The translations under genes were made by a program, and so were the position numbers. This document shows, in pieces, positions 11,091 to 23,300 of a DNA stretch of 64,000 nt (positions within the stretch are counted from its first letter, which is position 1; each line of letters opens with the position of its first letter). The stretch is from Amoebophrya sp. A120 (taxonomy: Eukaryota; Sar; Dinophyceae; Syndiniales; Amoebophryaceae), in NCBI GenBank assembly GCA_905178155.1, contig CAJINV010000036.1, positions 51,033-115,032 of the forward strand, in the 5' to 3' direction. The notes beneath the pieces are model-generated. The model worked only from the letters and a program-made list of their open reading frames with translations, had not been told where the DNA came from and did no database searches.

Positions 11091-13815
11091 ATGAAGAACA
11101 TGATGGGGAGCTGCATGTTTTCGTCTGCAGTAGTTGTTCTTGCGATTGCCAATGTAGGAGCCGCTGCTGAGTCTCTCTGGCCCGTTGACGAATCGCAAAA
11201 TCCGATTCCGCTTCCATCGCCTCTGTCGACGGTGGGATGCGAATGGCGGAACGTGACGGTGCCAGGAGTGTCTCCTCCAGGACGAGTGATGTCCACCGCC
11301 GCCTCCACTACCGAGGGACTTTTACACGGTAGGACGTCTACCGTCGAACACTACGCAATCGCTGATGGGTGGTACTCCTCCACGGGCAAAAACGTATCGG
11401 AACTTCGAAAACCGTTGCGCAAGGGCGACCTGGTACCGACGGGCGTGACCGCGTACGTAGCGATACTCTGCGGCACGACGGAGGAGGACCAAAACGAGGC
11501 TTTGGACGACGGGGAGGTGTTTTCCACCTCGTCTAGTATCCCTCTAGCTATGCTGCAGGAGCACGTCGAGTCTTCAGGCGATGATTGGGGCAAAGGCGAT
11601 GCCTGGTGCGGGCCGGGTCGCGTAGAGGACCGGGCGTGCGTGTACGAGAATCTGTGGCACGTGCCACCGGCGCTCTCATTTTCGGCGGGGGCCAGGGTAC
11701 TGGGAATATCGTCCACATCAAACATGGAGGAGAAGGATCAGGAAGCCGAAGCACGCTCTATTACCACCTCTTCCCTCCGGGACTGGGTGCTGCTTGACAA
11801 CGTCAAAGAACTCAAACGCGAGGATTTATCTGCCAAGGACAAAAACAAAGAGAAGGTTGACGACAACGACGACGTGCTGATGTCGACGACACTTTTTGCC
11901 AGTGAGACGAATTCGCACGCTCAGTGGGCGGGTCGATGGACTGTGCGACCACAAAGAATCGCAGAGAAGAGCGTGCTGAAAGAAGTCGTTGCCGGTTTTT
12001 CTTTGCCGCCGCTTGTGGTGCGCGACGAAGTTCTTTTGGTTTCGCGGAGCGACGCAAGCGGGTCGGCCCACTTTCTGTACGATACGGTAGTCCCGGCGGT
12101 CGCGGCCGGTGCTGGAGCGGCGTCGTTGCACGACACCTCTGCGAGTTCAGCAGGACAAGCGGAAGGACCTCCTGCAGCAGGAGAAGTAGACTCTTCCACT
12201 TCTCGCAGTGTTCTTACGGAGGTCAGCAACACCAGGGGGCCGAAGGTCGTGTTTGTCGACGATTGCAGCCTGACGGGGCGGGGCCCTACCATCGAGTTCC
12301 GCCAGCAGAACGCCCCGGCGCCGGCGACATCTGGGGAAACTTGGTTCGCGAACAGCCTGTATGCTAGCAAATATGTCTGGGTCTGAAGGAATGCGAGTCT
12401 GTCGTGCTTTTCTCACATGGCTCTTGAATTTGTCATGCACATTACCCAAGAGCCCCATTTTTCTGTCATGCAGAAACGGAGTTTGTCATGCAGAATAGGC
12501 AAGAACACCTAGAAGCTCAGAAACTTGTCATGCTGCGCCAGCATTATTTGTGGCCTCCTCATGATACGCCACCCAGCTTCACAAGTTTCCAGACCCAGAC
12601 ACTTTTGCATTTGATAGCCTGCGCAGTTATCCGGCCACCTGCGCGATCATCACAAGACAATGGAGCGACGCCGTGTTCGGGGAGGGTCAATGGACCTCTT
12701 TATCAGCGTTGACGCAAAACCACAGGCGCGCGGTGCTGTTCCGCCGAGCGGCGTCGGGCGGCATGCAGGTTTTCTCGCCGTGGCAGAAAGACCATCCCTA
12801 TCGGCGGCCGGGGCTGATGCGACCACTGTTCGCACAGATCCAGGAAAGGCTGGCGGCTTTCGCGGCGGGGGATCGTCGTGTGGGGCTCGGAGAAAATAAA
12901 GGGAAGTGCGAAAAGAACGAAGTGCAACCTCTTGGGGAAAAACGTGAAGTTGATGCTGAAAATAACTGTGCGAAAGATCACAAAAGTCAAGAGCTCTATA
13001 AAGACCAGGTGGCGAAGAAGAAGAAGTACTATGTGACAATCGCCGTCAAGAAATCCTCCGGGCGACGGACGATCTCAAACCGCGATGCAGTCGTGGCCGC
13101 CGTGCGGGAATTGGTGCGACAAATTGCGGCAGAAGTAGATTCTCCTCTTTCACCATCCGCACAAGAACTGGAGGTGGTCGAACTAGACGTCAGCACGCCG
13201 ACGCATTTGAAACACCAGCTGCATAAAGAGGAACAACCACTTGCAGTTAGTGCTGCAGCTGTTTTGAAACAGGATATCCAGATTCTGCAAAAAACGAAGC
13301 TTTTGATCGCGAACGCGGGAACGCTTCAGGACGTTTACGCGTTCTTGCTACCCGAAAAAACGGCCCTCTACGTCCTTCCCATGTGTGTCGGCGTGCGGCA
13401 AGGGTGCGTCAGCGAGACCTTCTTCTTCGCGGGTTTGAGTCCGACAATCGCGCGGCGAGAACACTTTGTGGATGTGCAGGAGCTTTTGCAGAAAGCGATG
13501 GAGCGAGAGGATCATATAGCTAAAACCTTGCAGCAGGTCGAGAGCACCAGCCGCGAAGGCGCGGACATAGTAGACGAGGATGAAGCTGCTGCGTGGATGT
13601 TTTATCCCACGCTTTCGGAGATGCTGTCGACAGCAGGATTCAACTTCCCGGTGGATGTGCCAAAGCTGGTGAATGACGTGCGCGACCTGTTAGTCACAAC
13701 ACTGAGCAAGAGGACTACATCGAGTGGCCTTGTTCCCTCCTCCGACTCTGCAGCGAAGACGCAATCCTGGGCTGCCGACTTCCTAGACGATCCCTTTATC
13801 CGATTGAGCACATGA
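11091..13815 (+). CDS. secreted/Golgi GT61-like glycosyltransferase
   Basis: Two exons, 11091-12359 and 12622-13815, separated only by an introner. Excision plus one repeat copy joins ETWFANSL to RSYPATCAII in frame. The ATG at 11091 is chosen because it opens a signal peptide (MKNMMGSCMFSSAVVVLAIA, cleavage near GAAAES). The C-terminal half has the DUF563/GT61 layout: VVFVDDC, VTIAVKKSSGRRTISNRDAV (the R-x-I-x-N motif), a Glu/Leu-rich helix, a basic EEQ-type turn, then LLIANAGTLQDVYAFLLPEK in the place of the family's 'HGA-xLxN' loop. The His of that loop is replaced by Asn-Ala-Gly, so activity is uncertain. Likely transfers a sugar to secreted glycans in the ER or Golgi. Acidic low-complexity inserts interrupt the domain. 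Confidence 0.65.
12360..12616 (+). mobile_element. introner, family A
   Basis: Starts TATGCTAGCAAATATG and ends CACTTTTGCATTTGATA. Exact 5-bp repeat GCCTG. The interior is nearly the same as 52508-52759, and as 55729 and 58313 in the opposite orientation. Confidence 0.9.
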
Positions 13816-14412
13816 CATCGAGTTCGCCCATGGAGGACAGGAGAAGAAAATGGTCAAGTTCTTTGGCCAAATTCTATCTGTCACTTCTGTATCTTCATGA
13901 ACTAAAACAACTACTGCCACATGTATGATGGAAGGAAATAAACTACTTACAAACAACAGACTGTAGGAAGATCATCACAAACCAGCTATCGCAATCCAGA
14001 AAGAAAAACTGCGAAGTTTAAATTTTTATTGATGTGAGCCTGTTGTGTTTCATTCAACAAAGGTTCTCCGCATACAACGACAAGGTTTTTATGTATTAAG
14101 GATTGATCACATTTTCCGTTATTTTTCTCTTTTTCAGGAGATCCACTGCAAAAAAAGAAGAACTTTTCCGCTGGTGATCACATGATTGAAAGAATCGAAT
14201 CGTCCGTGTTTGCCCCGGCATTTTGATGAGGACGTTAACATTTAGCACCATCCCACCCGACTTCTGAAAATAAGCAGGACACCAGCGACTCATGATTTGT
14301 GACTACACGCAAGCCCGTCTGTTTTATCGCTCAACAGTTTTTGTTTTTGGCGTGAACCACTTGTATTGGCCGTATTCATCTGCATCCTAGTCGTTGTTCC
14401 AAAATCATAATT
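13816..14412. other. intergenic, nothing recognised
   Basis: About 600 bp of AT-rich sequence without a supported reading frame, between the GT61-like gene and DBR1. Confidence 0.4.
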
Positions 14413-17400
14413 ATGGTTCGCTTCGCCGTCGAGGGGTGCGTTCATGGGGAACTGGACCAGATATATGAGACCATCCAGGAGCTCGAACACCAGTTGGGCG
14501 ACAAAATCGACGCCCTCCTCTGTTGTGGCGACTTCCAGTCCGTGCGAAATGAAGACGACCTCAATAATCTTGCCTGCCCGCCCAAGTACCGGCAAATGCA
14601 CGACTTTTCGGCGTATTGGAAAGGCGAGAAGAAGGCCCCACTATTGACCATCTTCGTATTCATTCACATTTTGAACAAAGAATTTCGTCTTTCTGTTCAT
14701 ATTCATTACTGAATAAGTACGAATTTCATTGTCCCGCGCATCTTTTCATTCTTCACATCCTTTCGATATTACCACAAAGTACCTAGATGTGGGTGGATCG
14801 ACAAATAAACTATGAATAATCACCAACCAGATCGGTGGCAACCACGAGGCGTCAAATTTTCTACTTGATTTATACTACGGGGGATGGGTGGCGGAGAACA
14901 TCTACTACCTGGGCGTTGCAGGCGTGATCGACGTGAAGGGGGTCCGCATCGCGGGTCTTTCCGGGATCTGGAACCGGCACCACGTGCTCATGGGCCACCA
15001 CGAACGCATGGCGGTCGACCGGTCCGGCAAGGTGGTGCTGGATGACAGCACCATGCGGTCGGCCTACCACATCCGCACCTTTGAGTGCGAGAAGCTGAAG
15101 CTGCTGCCCCAGCTGCCCAACCCGAAGCGGGTGGACGTGTTCCTCAGTCACGACTGGCCGCGGGACATCTGGAAGAGCGGCGACGTGCACGCGCTGTGGA
15201 AGCGGAAGGACAAGACGGGGCAGATGCGGCACGACATGACGGCGGGCACCTTCGGCAATCCTTTGTCTCAGGAGGTGCTGGACGTCGTCAAGCCCCGCTT
15301 CTGGTTCGCCGCGCATCACCACGTCAAGTTTCCCGCCCTGGTCAAGCACGACGATGGAACCTGCACCCGCTTCCTGGGTCTCGACAAGTGCCTCCCCGGC
15401 CGCGACTTTTTGCAGCTGCTCGAGGTCACGCCCGAACACGAGCTCAATGCAGCAAAGCAGGCGGCGGAAGAAGATCGACAGGTCGTGGAGAAGACACAGC
15501 AGCCAGGTGCTGGCGACGAGCGCGATATTAAAGCGGCGGAAGTGGAGGACCAAGCAGGGCCTCCGGAAGCCCGCGGCCTCCAAAATGAAAACGAAAATAA
15601 CGGCGGTACTCATCTTCACAATATGACGGACGCCAGGGGAGCGTCTCTGGACTCGGTTGCACTCATGAGGCGCAATATCCTGATTAAAAACGTCCCCACA
15701 CCAGAGTCAAGATGGGAAACCTGCTAGACAAATCAGCCAGTCTTGGTTGTCTGGCATGACAAGTTTATCCTCGTAGTGTAATGCTGTTTAGCTAGTTCAG
15801 AAGCATCACAGATCTAGCATGGCATGCTGATTTTAGCATCACAAATTCCAAAACACGAATGGAAAATGCTTCTCATAGGGCTCCGCGTGAGAAACTTTTT
15901 TGGCATGCAGAATTGCATGACAACTCTGGTGTGGGTACGTTTTTACTCAGGATACGCAAATTTTTCTCCTCATCGGGCTCCACCTCAAGCTATCCCACGA
16001 AAAAAGTGTTACAGTTACACATTTGTAGTCGATTCAGCAACACAAATTTCTCTGCATGAGAGAGAAAACTTGTAATGCAGAAATCCTACGGGAAAACACC
16101 TATGAAACGAGGCTCCTATGCATATCCGCCATGACAGAGCTTGTCTGTCTTGCTTGGCCTGCAACACAATGTGTAACTGTAACACTTTTTTCTCACGATG
16201 CGAGCGCTGTCGGCTTTATTGGGGGCACCGTCGGTTCGAGCAGCAGCTCCTGGTGTGCGCCGGTAGAGCAGGGCGCAGTACTATCTTCGCAAGAAGTAGA
16301 CCAGAGAACTGAAAATAATGACGAGAGGAACATGAAAAGTCCCTACCTGTACCCTTGCTACGTTCCAGAGTGGCTCGCGATTCAGCGTATGAACATCGAG
16401 AAAACGGTATCCTGAGTAAAAACGTACCCACACCAGAGTTGTAATGCAAATCTGCATGCTGAAAATGTTTCTCTTGCGGAGCTCCATGAGAAGCATTTTC
16501 TAGTCATGTTTTGCAATTTGTCATGCTCCAGTCAGCATGGTATGCTAGATCTGTGATGCTGCTGAGCTAGCTCAAACAGCACTACACTACGAATCCAAAT
16601 TTGTCATGCAAAACAGCCAAAACTTGTGGATTTGTCTAGCCGATTCCCCATCTTGACTCTGGTGTGGGTACGTTTTTACTCAGGATAAACGGACCGCGGT
16701 AACCACAATAGGCCTGTGCCTCCCCTGACGCTACCCACCGCAGTAGAGATCGAGACCATGAACAAACGCATTCACGTATCCTGAGTAAAAACGTACCCAC
16801 ACCAGAGTCAGGATGAGGATTTTGCAACACAAACCTAGGAGTTTTGTGAGTCACGCATGACAAGTTGCACTATGCAGTGTAGTGCAGGTTAGCAAGTGCA
16901 GCCGCGTCACAGATTCACCTGCTCATCCCGTTCACAGCATCACAAATTCCAAAACACGATTCGAAATAGCTCTCATGGGGATGCGCATTACAAGTCTTCC
17001 TGTCTTTGCAAATCTGCATTACAACTCTGGTGTGGGTACGTTTTTACTCAGGATATCACGACGCTTGTCGAAAAGGAGATGATAAAGCCATGTCGAGCCC
17101 TCGTCAACACATCAGCACCAGCAGCGACCGACACGACGACGACGACGACGAGGACGACGCCGACGCGCGCCGCATCTGGTTTGACCAAAGTAACGTGCTG
17201 AACCTGGATTATGGAAACTTGCAGCGAAGGGAAATCAGCGACATAATGAACGTGTCAGACATTTGGGACGTGCTCCGCCAGCCACGCCGCCTCGAGGATT
17301 CATCGAGCGCGAACATCAGTGAGAACCAGAACATAGCTGGCCTTGCCAGTGCTGCTGCTCCGGCGAAGGCCGCTGCAGCAGATTTATCTACCCCCGGCAC

Positions 17401-17749
17401 CAACCCTGTCGGCGCAGCCGGCGATCTGCTCCCACGACCCGCGACAGGAGGAGGTGGCGGTGATGAAGACATTGAGTTAGCTTCTCTAGATGACGAAGAT
17501 GACGACGACGCAGGAGCCTCCTCCGATGCTGTAGCTGCAGCTTATTCAGTGCAAAAGTATCGCTTTAGTACTTGTTCTGATTGCAACGGAAATGATTTTC
17601 TCAGAAGGGAAAGGCAAAACGGAACTCATCCTGCAGAATCAGGTACTCACGAAGAAACGCCTTGCATGCACGATTGCAATCAGTACGAGGGCGATACTTT
17701 TGCAGAGCATACAGTTGGTCCGCCAGCAAAAGTGACCAGGACATCATGA
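14413..17749 (+). CDS. DBR1: RNA lariat debranching enzyme
   Basis: Hydrolyses the 2'-5' branch of excised intron lariats. Exons: 14413-14655, 14831-15675, 15960-15990, 16206-16407, 16693-16776, 17061-17542 and about 17717-17749. The metallophosphoesterase motifs are all present: [33 protein letters not shown] (across a GT-AG intron), FLSHDWP and FAAHHHVKF, then the DBR1-specific [16 protein letters not shown]. The C-terminal region ([12 protein letters not shown], then Asp-rich low complexity) resembles the usual DBR1 tail. Five of the six introns are introners from three families, all downstream of the catalytic core; excision keeps one frame to TGA 17747-17749. The gene is on the same strand as both neighbours. 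Identity is very secure; only the last junction (repeat CAGCT/CAGTT) is slightly ambiguous. Confidence 0.93.
15676..15954 (+). mobile_element. introner, family C (ACCCACACCAGAGT ends)
   Basis: Starts TATCCTGATTAAAAACGTCC and ends ACGTTTTTACTCAGGATA. Exact repeat CGCAA. First introner of DBR1. Interior includes several TTTGTNATGC-type motifs. Confidence 0.9.
15991..16200 (+). mobile_element. introner, family H (GTGTTACAGTTACACATT ends)
   Basis: Starts TATCCCACGAAAAAAGTG; the 3' end is the inverted copy, finishing TTTTTTCTCACGATG (ATG rather than ATA). Repeat CAAGC/CGAGC with one mismatch. Separated from the previous introner by only a 31-nt exon. Confidence 0.8.
16408..16687 (+). mobile_element. 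introner, family C
   Basis: Starts TATCCTGAGTAAAAACGTAC and ends with its inverted copy, TTTTTACTCAGGATA. Exact repeat AACGG. Confidence 0.92.
16777..17055 (+). mobile_element. introner, family C
   Basis: Same ends as 16408-16687; exact repeat TCACG. The interior nearly matches 53797-54075 in the Patched-like gene, in inverted orientation. Confidence 0.92.
17543..17711 (+). mobile_element. introner, family G (short; CAAAAGTATCG ends)
   Basis: Starts TATTCAGTGCAAAAGTATCG and ends GCGATACTTTTGCAGAGCATA. Repeat CAGCT/CAGTT, one mismatch. 169 bp; related to 28433-28572 and 33503-33657. Interrupts the last DBR1 codons. Confidence 0.8.
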
Positions 17750-18425
17750 TCGTCACGATCGTTCGAAAAGTTCACTTCATGTCTGGCTGAATCCAAATCC
17801 CCTTGTATCATTTTCGCAATTGTGTCTGTTTTACATGGTTCATTTTCTCGAAGAAGTGTCACTTCTAGGGTCGGAACACAGACTCCACCAGGTCCACCCC
17901 GCCGCCTCTTTGAGATTGTGAAGTATGAACGTGATAAATCACAGTGTTCCCTCGTCGTATGTCCGTTATCTAGGCTTAGAAAAAAGGCACACTCGCCGAT
18001 AAGGACAAAATGTTTATAACGTTAAGGTTACGCAGCTTCCAATCTACATCTACTATGATGTAGCTTCGGTCTTAATTTCTCAGGTTCTTACTCTCTAGTC
18101 TACTCAAATTTCCCAAAATAATGTTGGCATTGGCAGTAACCTCAGTTCCCAGCACTGAAGTCCATTTTATACGCCTAAAAAAGATGTTTACAGGAGTGAA
18201 ACGCATACGCAAAATCAAAGAACACAAAAAGTGATCTAATCTCACGACGGCACCTCCAAAAGTTTACTTGCAGCAGCGTCGCGCGTAAACGACCCCTGCC
18301 AAGAGGACTTTTCGCAGCAGCAAGCTGCAGTATCGCAAGGTACTTAATCGTACCAACAAAAACGCTGCTGCAAAATCTAAATCACATGCGGGGGTCAGAT
18401 AAAAAGAAAAGTCCATATCACGACC
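17750..18425. other. intergenic, nothing recognised
   Basis: AT-rich spacer between DBR1 and the epimerase gene; no supported reading frame or RNA gene. Confidence 0.4.
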
Positions 18426-19784
18426 ATGAGACGTAGCAAGAGTAGTAAAAGCCCTGCACAGCCCACAAGTACGCGAAGTAGAAGTGTAGTACAACCTTGC
18501 GTCAAGACAGCGACGAAGAAAAAGCAGCTCAGTTTCAGTTCGCAGACACGTGACCAAACTGTAGATCGTGCGCGACTTCTTCCCACGACGACAAATAAGA
18601 TGGCATCCACGTCATCCAGCACAACTGCCGTGGCCGGGGCGTCCCCGCACCGCGCAAAGATTGATATAGGACCCAGTCTGTTGGCGTGCGACTTGGCCAA
18701 TCTAGGTGCGGAGGCACGTATGGTGTTGGAAGCGGGGGCGGACTCGCTGCACGTGGATGTTATGGACGGGAACTTTGTGCCCAACATATCCTGGGGAATG
18801 CCCGTCATCTCCTGCCTCCACAAAGCCGTCCCGGAGGCGTTTCTGGATGTACACTTGATGGTGTCCCACCCGGCGCAGTGGATCGAACCTATGAAACAAG
18901 CCGGCGCCAACCGGTACACGTTCCACGTCGAGACCCAGACCGAAACCGGCGAAACGGCCCGGATAATAGAAACCATCAAGAAGAACGGCATGCTGCCGGG
19001 CATTGCGCTAAAACCGGGCACCCCGGTCACGGACGACATTCTCAAGCTCGCGGAAATGGTCGACCTAACGCTGGTATCAACTGCAAAAATGTCTGGGTCT
19101 GGAAGATTGCCAGGGTTGTCATGCATATTTTGAATTACCCATGATGTCTGTGATGCATGCCCTAGCATCGCAGATTTCTAGAGGACTTTGCGCTGCCTCT
19201 ACCGCGTGAGAAATGCCCTCTCCGCGTAGCACAAACTGGAGGCCTCTTGCTGGTGATGCAACACAAATTTTTTTAGAATCCAGAGACAGCATTACAAGTT
19301 TAGTATCTTCCAGACCCAGACATATTTGCAATGCATAGCTGGTCATGACAGTCGAGCCCGGATTTGGCGGCCAGAAGTTCATGGCGGACATGATGCCCAA
19401 AGTAAGTAATGTTGCTGACTTAAATAATATGTACGCTGAAGTTTTCTCAATTTTGACTTGTTCGACGAAATTTTTCTGAAGGTGGTTGTCTTTGTCAGTC
19501 ACCGAGAAAAATAGCGACTACCGGAAGATCCGGACAGCTGCTGAGAAATTACGGCAATCTACTTTCACCAGGTTGCTAAGCTCCGGGCACATTTGGGTCC
19601 CGAAGCGAACATTCAAGTCGACGGAGGACTCGGGCCGGTGACGATTGACGAAGCTGCAAAGGCGGGCGCAAACTGCATCGTCGCCGGTAGTGCGGTATTC
19701 AAAAAAAAACCGCCACCCGCAGAAACTATTGGAGTGCTCCGGACCTCTGTGCAAAAACACGGGCATGGCAATATGACCCATTGA
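18426..19784 (+). CDS. RPE: ribulose-phosphate 3-epimerase
   Basis: Interconverts ribulose 5-phosphate and xylulose 5-phosphate in the pentose-phosphate pathway. Exons: 18426-19074, 19343-19401 and 19572-19784. The TIM-barrel motifs are intact: [57 protein letters not shown] and QVDGGLG followed by [12 protein letters not shown] (phosphate loop). Intron 1 is an introner ([10 protein letters not shown] restored on excision); intron 2 is a normal GTAAGT...CAG intron. The frame is open from ATG 18426, giving a 58-residue basic, Ser/Thr-rich extension that could be a targeting peptide. An internal ATG at 18600 (MASTSSST) would give a protein closer to the usual cytosolic length, and I cannot tell which is used. 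Confidence 0.93.
19075..19337 (+). mobile_element. introner, family A
   Basis: Starts TATCAACTGCAAAAATGTC; ends with the inverted copy finishing TTTGCAATGCATA. Exact repeat GCTGG. Interior matches 57023-57284 in the same orientation and 7888-8149 inverted. Confidence 0.92.
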
Positions 19785-20342
19785 CGTTCTGCTGGGCGTT
19801 TTTGTTTTTCTGGCCGCCTCTGCAAATTATCTCGCAGATGTCTGCATATCTGTACGGTGGCCAAACCTGCGAAAGAACTCGAGAACAACTCTTGCACTAA
19901 ACAAATTTACCCAAGAACATCAACCAACGACATGTATGATTACGCAGCGTACAACTGGACCTGGCACCAGGCCGCGATGCTGTCGCGAACCGTCTAGACC
20001 CAAGTAGACGCAGTCGCGGGAAACGTCGCTCTGCTGGCGCCATCCATGAGGTGTTGGCCCTCGCGTGTCTGTTGTGTAAGCGAGCTGCGTTCGTTGTTCT
20101 GACAGATTGAAACTCCAGCTGGTCCATTCCAGCGTTCTTTTCCTGGCGGCTGATGTTGCTAATCTTCATCTTCTATCTTTTCTTCTGGTCTGAGATCATG
20201 ATTATTTGTGGTGGATTTATTGATGCAGCACCGCGGCGACCAGCCCTGTAGTTGTTCCTCTTCAATAATGCTTGGCGGATAGTACCAATACAGAGCTTGA
20301 GCTAGTGACTTCCACCCGACACTATAGTGAAATCGACTAAAA
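19785..20342. other. intergenic, nothing recognised
   Basis: Spacer of about 560 bp with no supported gene between the epimerase and the FKBP/TPR gene. Confidence 0.4.
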
Positions 20343-23300
20343 ATGGTAAGCCCTGGTGAAGGACCTGCGTCCCCTTTTAACGGCCTCTTCGAAAACGTAG
20401 CCGGGGGTCCCCGCGTTGAGCCCGAGACAGCAGATGACGACGCTGTTTCCTCCGTGTATACCTGGAATTCCGACGACGAGCCGCCCAGCGAACGGAAGGG
20501 CGAAAAGTTTCCATGTTCGTACGACAAGCTGGTCACTCGTACGGTCTTGCAGGAGGCCGGCCGCTTGCAGAGCCAGGAGCGACCGGGGGGCAAAGACCGC
20601 GTCCTGCTGGACTATAACCACGACCTGGAATGGTTCTCGCTGGGCGAAAACCAGCTTCCGTGCGGTATCGAGTGCGCGGTGCGGAAGATGCGGCGCGGGG
20701 AGGTTTGTCTGGTCGAGTACCCGCGGGCGGGAGGCTACTCAGAGCTCCAGTCCCCACAGTTCTTCGATGACCACCGGAAAAAATTCCGACCGGGCTACAT
20801 TGGTCCGGCCAAAACCTGCGAGAGTACTATCACGACCAGCGAACATGACCAAGGAGCTTCTCGCGGAGTAGTCTCTGCGCACGAAGTAGCACCCGGGCAA
20901 GACCCAGGAGCGATGGATGTTGAACAAGTAGGGGACGAGGACTACGTTCGCAGCGAGGTATCGCTCGTGGACTTCTTTCACGTGGAAACATTCCACACCC
21001 AGGTCGTGCTTGATCCACAGCCGCGTTCTGAAGATAACATTCATGCAGCTGCGGACGAGGAAAACAACTTATTTTCACGGGAGCCCGAAGCGGTGGAAGC
21101 GCAAGAAATAGAGATTCGCAAAGAAGTCACGCAAAAAGGCCAGAAATTGGCGAAGAAACCGCGTGAAGGCGACGCGGTTTGGTTTGAAGCCTTCACAAAC
21201 GAGAACGACGAGAAGAACGAAGACACAATAAAGGGAGCAAGAACTACTCCGCTTTTCGAGTTTCCTGAAGTTAATATACCTCCTGCAAGCGGCGTGGATC
21301 CAGCTGCAGGTAGCAGCTGTACATCTAGTGCGAGGTATTGCCCTCGTGTGCAAGATCCCCGCCTGTTGCTCGCGCTCGCCAATCTACGGGCTACTCTAAC
21401 GAAGTTTCTCGAGCCGCCAACAGCACCAGCAGCTGCCCTTGATTCCTTCGAAAAAAAAGGGAATGCATCGTCGCTACTTTGCGCCGAAGCCGTTTTCGCA
21501 GCGCTCAAGTCCATGCGACCTGGGGAGACGGCGAAAATTCAGGTCACTCCCCTAGCCAGGAACAAGCAGGTACCAATAAATGGCAGAAGCATGATTCGAG
21601 CCAGTGCCAGAGGAGGAGGGCCCAACGACAACGAACACCACATTATTTGCGTCTTCTACTTGCACCTGAAAAAGTTTCGACGATATGAGGTTTTACCACT
21701 GTTTCCGCAGATACTAAAAGCAACTCCGTGCTGTCACAGTGACTTTTTGGATTCGTTGAAAGTGGACATTTTGAAGACCGAGCTACGGTCTACCCCGACC
21801 CAATTTCAATCGTCCGTTGCCGAAGAGGGAGGACTCGTTCTCATTGCCATTGCGCCAGTCACGCCATCCGGCGCCAACCCCAGAGGGCGCGTCCTCAGAC
21901 TGCGGCTCGGGAACGGGGTGCTACCAGAGTGGCTTGAACAAACCGCAGTCCCGAGTATGGCGCTCTTCGAAGACTGTTTATTCCAGAATTGTGTCAAAAA
22001 AGACACCCGCGCTTCTTTGGCCTCCACCGCGATGCCGAATTGCTCACTTACACGTGCAGCTGCTAGTAACGGCGATCACAATCCTAATCCGATGCACTCC
22101 ATTCCGCAGACGTCGAAAATATTAGCTCAAGAAAATTCCACCAGCGAGGCATGTGCAGCTGTCGGCATCGCACCGCCGGTCTCGGGCGGCGAGCTCTCGT
22201 CCGCACTTCCGACCCTGTTAGCAGCGACTTCCTTTGCCAGCGCGGAAGTGCCGCCGGCTTGCACAACTGTGGACGCATGCGCAGAGAACGCCGCATCTAG
22301 CGATTCCGATCCCGCCCGACACGAAAGCGAGAAAGACCCAGAGCGCGACAGGGTGTCGGTGCATAACGTCCTTACGGCATTTGAAAGCGTGGAAGAGGTC
22401 TGCAAGGCATGCGAAAAAGCGCGAAGGGAATTGAAAGGAGGGGATAGTACGGATGTCGAACTAACAACAAAAATATGCTTCTCAGATGAAGGCGAACAGG
22501 CCGCCGCGGGTTTGGAGGAAAAGTCAGGCGGAGTAGATCCAGATTCTTTACTGCTTAGCCCGTTGTACGACTTGACCGAATGTTTTCGAGGATGGGTGAG
22601 TGGCCCCACAAACCAGCATGTGCCACGGTTCTGGGCCCACGCACTCGGCGTTTCAGCGCAGCAGCACAATGATCAGCGCGATCTTCATCCCGAGGAAGGG
22701 TCCTCTACCTCCGCCTCTGCGCCGCACCTCCTGCCCTTCCGTCCGCCGAGCGGCGCGACTTCCTGGGCACGCCTCGGCACCGTCTCGTCTGCGGACGCTC
22801 GAATGAGAAGCTGTCCCGAGATGGAGATCACAGGACCGGGACGAGTAGACCAGGCTTCTCCACTGGACAAGGTTATCAAGGATCGTAAAGACTCAAGTTG
22901 TACAGGTGAAACTTCTGCAGCTGCTGAGCCGGTGAGTTGGCGGGATTTGTTTCCGGAACACCAGGAACGACAGCACCTCGGCGGCAGTGGTGGCTTTCGT
23001 GTGTGGCTCTTGGGCGTGGTTCCAGCCCCGGACCTGTGGGAGCTGTCGGAAGCCCAGCGGCTCTTGGTTGCGCAGCGCTATCGCTGGGTGGGCAATCAAT
23101 TCGCACAGAAGAAGTTTTTCGCACTCGCGGCCGCAAAGTACGAGGAAGCCATTTACACGATTCGTGTCGATTGTGGGGTCCTCTTCTCCTCGCCTGGGGC
23201 CGGCGCAACAGCGAGTCAGCAGCACGGCGCCACGGCCACGCAGCACCAGATTGTCGGAAAATCAAAGTACCCAACGGTGGAGTCCCTGCCGGCCATCTAT

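Noticed and set aside
14870-15619. 249-codon minus-strand ORF
   Set aside because: Antisense shadow of the DBR1 catalytic exon.
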